Part shown: positions 51,201 through 60,400 of the stretch, in pieces
Layout of the letters: each line of letters begins with the position of its first letter
Numbering within the stretch: the first letter of the stretch is position 1
Source: Pararhizobium sp.
Lineage (GTDB): Bacteria; Pseudomonadota; Alphaproteobacteria; Rhizobiales; Rhizobiaceae
Length of the DNA stretch: 64,000 bases
Direction: 5' to 3'
NCBI GenBank assembly: GCA_030655075.1
Contig: JAURWE010000046.1
Span: 280,717 to 344,716, forward strand
Notes under the pieces: generated by a model
The model's database searches: none
What the model saw: only the letters and a program-made list of their open reading frames with translations
What the model was told of the DNA's origin: nothing
Position numbers and translations under genes: made by a program

Positions 51201-53015
51201 ATGCGGTTTGAAGCCCAGCCTTTCCCATATGTGTGCCTTTCCTACGCCATGCTGGCAGGAATGGCCGCCGTTCTGAGTCTTGCGGGCGAGCCAGCGAGTG
51301 CGCAAACCCAACATTCCGGCCGCGACGAGCCCGTTCCTGTAGCCATTGCAACCGTCACCGATGGAAAAAGCGGCAGGAAGGCCGCGTGTTTTGCAGTCGA
51401 CTGGATCCGGATCGAGGGACATCATGACCTGGTCGAGCGCGCAAGTTTGGAAGAGGCGGCGCGTCCCTTTGCGAGGTCCTGCCAGAACCAGAAATCCGTC
51501 AGCGGGCTGTTGCAGGCATTGAGCGGTGTTTTTGCCGACCGGGGTTTCGTGACGACACGGGCCCTGCTTCCCGAACAGGATATTGCCGAAAGCCGGCAAC
51601 TGATCGTGCGGATCGTGCCGGGGCGTATTGACAAGGTTGTCTACAAGGAAGAGCGCAAACCCTATCGGGGCCCTTTGCCACGAATGGCGGCACTGGGGGG
51701 CACGGTTCTGAAATCCGGTTCGCTTGGCGATTTGGCGGAGAACGCCCGTGCCTGGTTTGAAGGCCTTGATGATGAGCTGGAATCCCTGACGCTGCTGCCG
51801 GAATCGGCGCGCATCGCTGTTGCCAGAACGATTGCGCCTGACGATGTCGTTCAGGTCGATGGCCTGCAGGATACGCTCGACAGTCTCAACCGCGTCGCCT
51901 CGAACAAGGCGAAGGCAGACCTTGCTCCGGGACGCCGGCCGGCAACGTCAGAGGTGAGGATTACCAACCGCATCGAGGATGCCTTCCGTCTCTATGCGGG
52001 GTATGACACGGACTCGGTCGAGGGGGTCGACAAGCTCCGCTTCGGCGTGACGATGGAGAAGGATAATCTTCTCGGGATCAACGACAGCTGGGACCTGACG
52101 CTGAAGAGCGGCATCGACACAAACCAGCTCACCGGTGGCGTCTCCGTGTCCGTCGGCCGCGCGACGCTGCGCGCCCGTGGCGACTGGTCGGAAAATACCG
52201 CCGAACTGGGACCGCTCCAGGAACTGTTCACCACCACCTGGAATGTCTCGGCCGGAGCCGACTACATCCTCCATTCCGCCCGGACGCAAAGCCTTGTCGC
52301 GGATGTTACCGTCACGCACCGCGAAGAAAACCGTTACTACAACGGGCTTTTTGCCCTGACGGATCAGCGCGTATCGGCACTTGAGACCGGGCTGACTTAC
52401 AACCGGTTTTATGAACAGGGTTCGATTTCGGCGCGCGTGGCCTCGACGCTGGGCCTGCCGGTGTTCAACGCACGGGTCGACCCCGGCGATCTCGGCCGGG
52501 ACACGCCGCGCAGCCAGTTCGCCAAGCTCGATGCGACCCTGGCAGGCTCTTACGTTATACCCGGAAAGGCCTCCTTGTCTTCATCGCTGTCGGCACAATG
52601 GTCCGCCGATCCGCTGCATTCCGACGATCAGATGACGATCGGTTCGCGGGCGTCGGTGCGCGGATTTTCAAGCGGCGGTTTCAAGGCGGACAGCGGCGTT
52701 GTCTGGCGCAACGAAGCGGCCTTTTCGCTCCAGGGCCTCCTTCCTGACGTTTCCGGCAAGGACGCCAGCGGCGGCGCGGCTGCGGTTGTGTCGCGCCTCA
52801 ATCCTTATGTCTTTCTCGATGCTGGCTTCGGTCACGACATTCCCAACGACACGAACGGTTACCGCGTCAGCAGCGGTGGCGGCCTGCGATATGGCGGGCC
52901 GCTGTTGTCGCTGGACGTTGGTTATGCGCTTCGGCTTCTCAGCGACAGGGCGACCCGGCGTGCCGGCGGCGAGGCCGGAGAACTGTTTGTAACACTGCGC
53001 GCGAAGGTATTTTGA
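51201..53015 (+). CDS. TpsB outer-membrane transporter (FhaC/ShlB family)
   Basis: A 604-residue two-partner secretion transporter. After a signal peptide (about 1–35), the POTRA region (about 60–235) has the typical CFAVDWIRIEGHHDL … RSCQNQKSVSGLLQALSGVFADRGFVTTRALLPEQDI pattern with its conserved cysteine pair. The 16-stranded barrel (about 240–604) carries the VRGF motif (SRASVRGFSSGGF) of loop L6, and ends in a C-terminal Phe. It would export both TpsA proteins of this operon, being the only TpsB seen here. Confidence 0.92.
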   Translation: MRFEAQPFPYVCLSYAMLAGMAAVLSLAGEPASAQTQHSGRDEPVPVAIATVTDGKSGRKAACFAVDWIRIEGHHDLVERASLEEAARPFARSCQNQKSVSGLLQALSGVFADRGFVTTRALLPEQDIAESRQLIVRIVPGRIDKVVYKEERKPYRGPLPRMAALGGTVLKSGSLGDLAENARAWFEGLDDELESLTLLPESARIAVARTIAPDDVVQVDGLQDTLDSLNRVASNKAKADLAPGRRPATSEVRITNRIEDAFRLYAGYDTDSVEGVDKLRFGVTMEKDNLLGINDSWDLTLKSGIDTNQLTGGVSVSVGRATLRARGDWSENTAELGPLQELFTTTWNVSAGADYILHSARTQSLVADVTVTHREENRYYNGLFALTDQRVSALETGLTYNRFYEQGSISARVASTLGLPVFNARVDPGDLGRDTPRSQFAKLDATLAGSYVIPGKASLSSSLSAQWSADPLHSDDQMTIGSRASVRGFSSGGFKADSGVVWRNEAAFSLQGLLPDVSGKDASGGAAAVVSRLNPYVFLDAGFGHDIPNDTNGYRVSSGGGLRYGGPLLSLDVGYALRLLSDRATRRAGGEAGELFVTLRAKVF

Positions 53016-53018
53016 ACG

Positions 53019-53849
53019 ATGAGACACATCACTTCCATGCTCCTGGCAACGGCGCTTTGCGCAACGGCCTTTATAACCCTTTTGATGACTGGTACGAGAG
53101 CGAGCGAGCTTGACGATGGCAAGAGCCTGCTTGAACGCAAGGAGTATGCGCAAGCCGCCAAAACATTTGCCAAGGGCCTCGACAAAGGTGATGGCGAGGC
53201 CGGATTCCATCTGGCGCGTATGATTGAACTTGGCGTCGGGTTCGATGCGGATTCGGAGAAAGCGCGCGCCCTCTACATCGTTTCGGCAGACAAGGGGTCG
53301 CCCGCTGCGATGAACCGGCTCGGATTGATGTACCTGCGTGCCGAAGGTGTGCGTCAGGACTATGCGGCAGGTGCCGAGCTCGTCTGCAAGGCGGCCGATC
53401 TCGGCAATACGGAAGCCGAGTTCAACTGTGCCGGCCTCGCCCTTGAAGGCACCGGCCGCAAGAAGGATCCGCAAGCTGCCTTCAAATACCACACGGAAGC
53501 GCAGGTGGCAGGGCATGTCGGCGCGCTCAACATGCTGGCCCTGCTGACGCGGTCGGGAACAGGAACCGCCGCCGATCCGAAGCAGGCGCTCAAGCTCTTC
53601 GAGAAGGGCGCTTCCCTCGGCAATCCCGTTTCTCTTTTCCACCTGGGGCAAATGCTGGAGCGCGGGGAGGGAACCGCGCCGGATCTGGTGCGTGCGCATC
53701 TCTACTACAATCTTGCCAGCGAGCGTGCCCATCCGCAGGCGCGCCAGTCGCTCGAACGCCTGACGGCGCAGATGTCACCGGCACAGATCGAAGACGCGCA
53801 AACGCGGGCGCGGAACTGGAAACCCGTAACAAAGGCAGAGGGGCAATAA
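53019..53849 (+). CDS. Sel1-repeat exported protein
   Basis: A 276-residue protein with a signal peptide (about 1–28) and about six Sel1-like repeats (36–38 residues each), e.g. GDGEAGFHLARMIELGVGFD, GSPAAMNRLGLMYLRAEGVRQD, NTEAEFNCAGLALEGTGRKKD and NPVSLFHLGQMLERGEGTAPD. Sel1 proteins are protein-interaction scaffolds, and in a secretion operon this one may act in the periplasm as a chaperone or assembly factor for the exoproteins. It starts three bases after the transporter stop and overlaps the next start as TAATG. Confidence 0.88.
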   Translation: MRHITSMLLATALCATAFITLLMTGTRASELDDGKSLLERKEYAQAAKTFAKGLDKGDGEAGFHLARMIELGVGFDADSEKARALYIVSADKGSPAAMNRLGLMYLRAEGVRQDYAAGAELVCKAADLGNTEAEFNCAGLALEGTGRKKDPQAAFKYHTEAQVAGHVGALNMLALLTRSGTGTAADPKQALKLFEKGASLGNPVSLFHLGQMLERGEGTAPDLVRAHLYYNLASERAHPQARQSLERLTAQMSPAQIEDAQTRARNWKPVTKAEGQ

Positions 53850-54415
53850 TGATGGGGACACGGTGGCGGAACCGGGCGGGAACGGCGCTCGTGGTCGCGG
53901 GGCCGCTTGCGCTTGCCGGATGCCGGACGGCACGGCTGAGTGACGAAGAGCGCGCGCAGCAGGCTGAAATTCAGCGTCTGGACTGGCAGATCGTGATCAG
54001 CGAATGCGCCCTCGTCGATCAATTGAACGAAGGGCGAGAACTCGGCAAAAAGAAAGTCATTTCCGAGCGCGACTGCGCTCATGCCCGGAAAAAAGGGTCG
54101 ATGGAGGGGTACTCAGACAAAATCGTCCTCCCAAACGTGATGATCAACAATCTCATCCTGCCGTTTGGCAGCATCGCATTCATAGCTCAGGACGCCAAGA
54201 CGATATCAGACGCGAAGCGCGCCGCCTCGGCGGAGATTCCTTCAGCAATCGCGTCCAAGGGCGCTGCGGCCGAAATGACCTACCGGCGTAAGATCCGGCG
54301 CGGATTTGAGCAGGACGAGATTGTCGGCCTTGCCGGTAGCGGCGAGTTTTCTGCGGCGGTTCACGACATCGCCGCTGGGCAGGCCTTTGCTGCCGCGCAC
54401 AGAAAGGTGCCATAG
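53849..54415 (+). CDS. Lipoprotein of unknown function
   Basis: A 188-residue protein with a lipobox (LALAGC) giving a lipidated Cys at about 25. The mature part is charged and helical (LSDEERAQQAEIQRLDWQIV, SECALVDQL, SERDCAHARKKG) with a central hydrophobic stretch (ILPFGSIAFIAQDA) and a C-terminal helical region. No known family is recognised. It starts at the TAATG overlap with the Sel1 gene and lies 60 bases before the CdiA-like gene, so it is probably part of the same transcript and membrane-anchored. Confidence 0.72.
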   Translation: MMGTRWRNRAGTALVVAGPLALAGCRTARLSDEERAQQAEIQRLDWQIVISECALVDQLNEGRELGKKKVISERDCAHARKKGSMEGYSDKIVLPNVMINNLILPFGSIAFIAQDAKTISDAKRAASAEIPSAIASKGAAAEMTYRRKIRRGFEQDEIVGLAGSGEFSAAVHDIAAGQAFAAAHRKVP

Positions 54416-54475
54416 GCCGGCCTCATCGGCCGGCAGGGCGAGCGCACGGGACTGCTGATCGCCGACGAAAAGAGG

Positions 54476-57400
54476 ATGAGGGCAATGGAGCGGAACATGA
54501 CGACAAGGAATGAACAGCGCATCGGTTCAACGGCGCCGATATCCACACGGCTGGTGACCTTCATGACAGCATTGGGTTTCGCCGTCTCGACCCTTGCGGC
54601 ATCGTTCACACCGGTATTTGCCCCTTCAGCCTTAGCCCAGACGATCACAGACCCGACGGCCGATATCGAATTCCGGCCGCGTGTGACCTCCTCGGCCAAC
54701 GGTACGCCGACGGTCGATATCGTCACGCCGGGTGAAGGCGGGATCAGCCACAACAAATACCGCGAATACAATGTCGAGACGCGCGGGCTCATTCTCAACA
54801 ATTCCGGTGCGGGCGGAACCTCGGTCCTCGGCGGTGCCGTTGCCGCCAACCCAAACCTTTCCGGCGGCCGGTCTGCCCGGGTCATTTTGAACGAAGTGAC
54901 CGGCACGAACCGGTCGTTGCTGAACGGCATGACCGAAGTGTTTGGGGCAAAGGCCGATGTCATCGTCGCCAATCCGAACGGCGTGGGCTGTGTCGGCTGC
55001 GGCTTCATCAACACCGGCAACGTGACGCTGTCGTCGGGTGTACCCGATGTCGATGCAAAAGCGGGAACGGTTTCCTGGCAGACACGCACGGGCGATGTCA
55101 CCATCTCGGGTGATGGCGTCAGCGCACCCGCCGGCCAGTTGCTCGGCGACGTCAACCTCATCGGCCGGACGGTGTCGATCGGCGGTACTGTGAAAGCAGG
55201 CGGCGACGCGCGCATCATCGCCGGCGCAACAGCCTACGACGAAGCGTCCGGCCAGATAAGGGTTCTGTCTGGAACAACTCCGGTTGCGGGAACCGAGGCG
55301 ATCGTCTCGTCTCCGGCCGGCGTCATTGCCGCGCGCTCCATTGCAATATTGTCGAGCGATATCGACATGGGTGTGGTGCTCTCGGGCGATCTCCAGGCGA
55401 ATGGCCCGGGCGCGGCTGGCCATCTGTCGATCAGATCGGCAGGCAACCTCAAGATCGTCTCGGCCCAGGCGACCGGCAATCTCGACCTTGTCGCGGCACG
55501 GCGCCTTGAAATCAGCCGCGACCTCGTGGCCAACGGCGCCATCGCAATCATCGCCGAAGATGCGTCCCTGCTTGCCACAACGGGTATTGCTGCAGGCGGG
55601 GCGCTTTCGATCGTCACCAGCCGCGACATGGTGTCGGCTGCCGTCCTGAAAGCCGGCGATGCGCTTCATGCCGCAGCCGGCCGCAACGCCAGTTTCACGG
55701 GCATGCTCGCTTCGCACAAGTCCATCGACCTTGAAGCGGCCAGCCGTGTTGCTGTCGCCGGCACGGTGCTGCAGGCTCCAGACATCCATCTTGATGGCGC
55801 AGCGGTCGATCTTGTCGATTCTTGGCTGATCGCGTCCCGGACGGCCGACCTTACCGGTACGGACGTGACGCTGGGGGCAAACGTCCTGTTCGAAACGGCC
55901 GCTCTCAGTGCGACAGCGTCCGACACACTGACGATCGGCAGCACTATCAGCGACCTCGACTATCAGCAGCTCAATCTCTCCTTCAAGAACCTTGCCGTCA
56001 CGGCAAGCGGCGCCATCGACCGGGCGGATCTTGACCTTGCCACCGGCAGTTCCATCACCAACGCCGGCATCCTGCGTGGACGCAACCGCCTGAGCCTTGC
56101 GGTAGCCGGTCTCACCAATACGGCGACAGGCACCATTGCCGCCGGAACAGCCATCAGTCTCGATCTGAGCGGAAACCTCCACAATCTCGGGCGGATCGTC
56201 TCGGCCGGGACGCTGGCACTCCTCAAGGCGACTCTCGTCACTAACGAAGGGCTGATCCAGTCGGGCGGCAAACTCGAACTCAAGGCGAATGTTTTGCAAA
56301 ATCTCGGCGTCAATGCGGAGATCGCTGCAGGAAACGCTCTCGCTATCGAAGCAAGCGATCATCTCGACAATGTTCTCGGCCGCATCTTCGCAAGAGGCCC
56401 TGCCATTCTCAGGACCTCGGGCACGCTGATCAACATGTCCGGTACGATAGAAACCGTGGGCGATCTCGAAATCAGCGCCCTCAGCCTCGTCAACACTGCG
56501 CTTGCCGGTACGGACGGCGGTACGCAGGTATTCGAAGACCTGGGCGATCTGAACATTGGCTATGCCACCCAGCGGACAAGCGGACCTGCCCGCTATTGGG
56601 GCACTATGACCGCTACCCGTGACGAGTATTCCGGTCTCCTCGACCTTGATATTCCTGGCACGATCCGCGCCGGGGGCAATTTGGCTATCGAAGGCAAGAG
56701 CCTCGAGAACCTTGATGGGCGCATCCTGGCGGCGGGGGATCTGTCGATCGACATGGACCGGGTCCTCAACGACGCGGTCCAGTACACTGTCGATCACTAT
56801 CGCCTTGAATGGGGCGGCGACCGCCTGTTCATGGATGACGGTTCGGGCAAATTTCACGCGCCGGTCGGCACCGGTGTCGGCTGGCTGGCTCTGCCGTTCA
56901 GCGCCAGCGTCTTCAAGAATGCGTCGCTTGCAGCCGTTGCCCAAGACGGCGAGCGCATGATCGTTATCTCCAGCGGCAAGTCGCCCGTCACGATCTCCTA
57001 TGCAGGCAACCCGGATCATGAAACGGGCGTCATCGCCAGCGGCCAGGTCGAAATCGTCGAATATGCCGATATTGCCAGCCTCGTCGACCTCAATGCCCTC
57101 GGCATCGATCCAGCCGATATTCCAGACGTGATCATGATCGGCAATCGCCTTGCCCACCTGAACAGCGCCCCTTACGGCAACTACCGCAAGACGCTGGTCG
57201 GCCAGTCGACCACGCTGGTCGGCTCTTTGATCAAAGCGAAGGGCGACCTGCTGCTCGCGGTGGATGCCACCACCAACCGTGGAACATTGGCCGGCGCGCT
57301 CGTCTCGATTGAGGGCGGCACGCTCGACAATGGCGCGAGCGGCGATTTCGTACTCGACGACGTGTCGGTCCCCAGGCTTGATTTCGGGCCGATCGGCGAT

Positions 57401-60400
57401 CTCCAAACCTGGAGTCTCGATCCGAACGACTTCGAAAAGCTGAAAGCCTATACCGGCTCGCTCGAAGCGGCCGATCTTCTGCGCGGCGCCAGCATCACGG
57501 GCTCCGGCTTGCGCTTCTTCGCCGATCCTGTCGCAGAGGCCGCAGCCTTTGCCGACGCGATGCGAAAGGCCTCGGGCCGGTCCATGACGCTTGAGGGCTT
57601 GAGCGACGAAGAAGCCCGCCTTGTGCTCTACAGGAATGCGCAGGCCTTTGCTGAGGCGACCGGCGCCCGCTACGGCGTTGGACTGAGCGAGGCACAGCGC
57701 GCCATGCTGACGCAACCGCTCGTCTGGCATGAAACGCGCATCGTCAATGGCCAAAGTGTTCTTGTTCCCGTGCTCTATCTGCCGTCGGCGGACGAGCTGC
57801 TGCGGGGCGGGCGGGGTGCCGGCCTCGTCTCGGCCAAGGATCTGCTGATCGATCTCGACGGTCTCCTCAACAACAGAGGCACGCTTGCGGCAGACAACCT
57901 TGCCTCGATCGCGGCCGGCCAGGTCGTCAACGAGCGCAATGCAAACGGACAGTCGCTGTTGCGGGCGGACGGCGCGGGGTCGGGCGCCTTCGGGCGTGCC
58001 GATACCGGGCTGATCTCGGCCGGCACACTGCTGATGACCGTTGACGGCGATCTCGTCAATCGCGGCGGCACCATCGCCACGGCGGGCTCGATGGACCTGC
58101 AGGTCGGCGGCAGCCTCCTCAACGAGACCGCCAGGATCACCCGCACGGTCGATTTCATCGATGGCTGCATCGGCAAGGGCTGCGGCACCACACGCACCGA
58201 CTGGAACGTCGCGCAGATCGTTTCCGGCGATGATCTGACCATCGTCGCAGGCGGCAATCTCACCAACAAGGGCGGCGCGATCGGCGCCGTGACCGATGCG
58301 CTGCTGGCGGCGGCCGGCGATGTCACCTTCGAGACCCTTCAGGACACCTATCTGCTCAAGGATTACAAGCAGCGCGGCTTCCTTTCCGGCTTTGCGGTGG
58401 TCGAACATGCGATCACGACGCAGGAGGCCTCCGCCGAAGCGCTCTTCGGCGACATGACCATTCTTGCCGGCTATTCGCTCTGCGACGGCGGCGGGCTCTG
58501 CCGCAACAAGGGGCCTGACGGCTCCGACGCCATCCTCAACGGCGCCCTGATCTCGGCCTATGGCGATCTCGCCATCCAGGCAAGCGGCGACATCGACATG
58601 GGCACCGTCTCGGCCGAGGTGGTCAACCGCTACAAAAAATGGGGCTTCCAGGGGCTCGGCTGGGGCAAGGTCAAACAGGTCTGGAACGAGATCGACACGC
58701 GCGGCACGCGGCTGTCCGCCAACAACGTCACGCTGTCGGCGGGCGGATCGATCGACGGCGTTGGGGTCAAGATCAGCGCCGCCACCGACCTCATGATGCT
58801 GGCCGATGGCGACATCCGCCTCGCCGCAGCGCAGGATGCCCACTGGTTCACCGAAAAAGGCTGTTATATCGGCCTGAGCTTCCCGGGATCTGGCGCCGTG
58901 GAAGCGGCGCTGAGGGGTGGCTCCGGCGGCGATATCCTGACCGGCCTTGCCGATCTCACGCCACTCACCCGCTCGCTGGCAAAACTCGCCCATGCCGACA
59001 ATGGTTTGGCCGCCGGCCTGGCGGCGTTGAATTTGGTAACCACAGGCTTGGGGGCTTTCCACGATGCCGGTCAATCGACCAGGGGGCCGTTGCTGACCAC
59101 GCCTATCGGGCGGATGGTGGACCCGTTCGGTAAATTCCGCGATAGCGTGACAGGGCAGATCACGCCCAAGTCCGTTGCCTCAACCATCGGCATCACCTTC
59201 TCCTCGTGGAAGAAAGAGCAGCACTGGTCCGAAAGCATGGCCTCGGAACTCGTGGCCGGTGGCGATATCGTGATGCGGGCCGGCATCGACGCCGTGCTTA
59301 ATCAGGGCACACGGCTTATCGCCGGTGGCGACGTCTCCATCGACGCCGAGCGCGACATCAAGATGGCCGCATTGGTCGATTATGCCCGGGACAAGTCCTC
59401 CTCCTTCGGCCTGTCGCTGTCAGCAGATTCCTTAGGCTTCAACATCGGCAAGTCGAAGGGCTACGACGAGCGCCTCTCCAATGCGCAGATCGCCGCCAGC
59501 GGCGATGTCCGGCTCACCTCAGGCCGCGACACGGTCATTGCCGGCGGCAATGTCTCCGGCGCCACTGTCACCATCGATGCCGGCCGCGATCTGGCCATCC
59601 TCTCGCCGCAGGCGCAGGGCTGGCGCGACGGGTTCTCCTTCGGCCTGACCATAGGCCTCTCCCCGGCCTCCTTCTCGGTCTCCGGCTCCGTGGAAGACGG
59701 CACCAAGGCCTGGTCGTCGGGCTCCTCGATCATCGCCCGCGACAGTCTCGACATCACCGTCGGTGAAGACACCGTGTTTCATGGGGCGCTGCTGCAGGCG
59801 ACCGACGGCGACATCCGCCTCGACACCGGCACGCTGACGGTCTCCGACAACCACGACACGGACCAGTACCTCAACGTTGGCGGCTCACTCGGCGTCAAGG
59901 GCAAGGGCCTCGACACGGCAGGCTTCTCCTATGAAAACAGGGACAAGCAGGGTCAGACCCGCACCACGCTCGATGCTGCCGGTGACTTGAACGTCACCAT
60001 CCACGATGCCGACAAGGATGGTGTGAAGGACACCGCTGCCGACAAGGCCGCCGCCGAACAGCTCCTTGCTGCGATCAACAAGGACGCCGCCACCTGGCAG
60101 GAGATCACCAGGGACGAGTATACCAAGCTCTCGGGCGATGTGGATGTTGAGGCCCTGCGCAATCTCAGGCGCAACCTCAACTTCGCCCGCCGATACAAAC
60201 AGGCGATGGATGCGCCCGTGGCGGACTGGATTGTAGCGAAAGGCCCTCAGGCTATCGACCAGTATCGCGAGGCGATGCTCTACGGTGGCGCCACTCCGGC
60301 CGAAGCCGAGGAACTGATGCGGACGCCGCGCTATCAGGCGATGTTGCGGGAGCGCAACTCTTTCGACGCCTTGAAACAAGGGGTGGTCGGCAATGAGGAC

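Noticed and set aside
54632..59074. A 1480-codon open frame on the minus strand
   Set aside because: It is the antisense shadow of the CdiA-like gene; high GC and codon bias keep it open and the protein has no recognisable domain.
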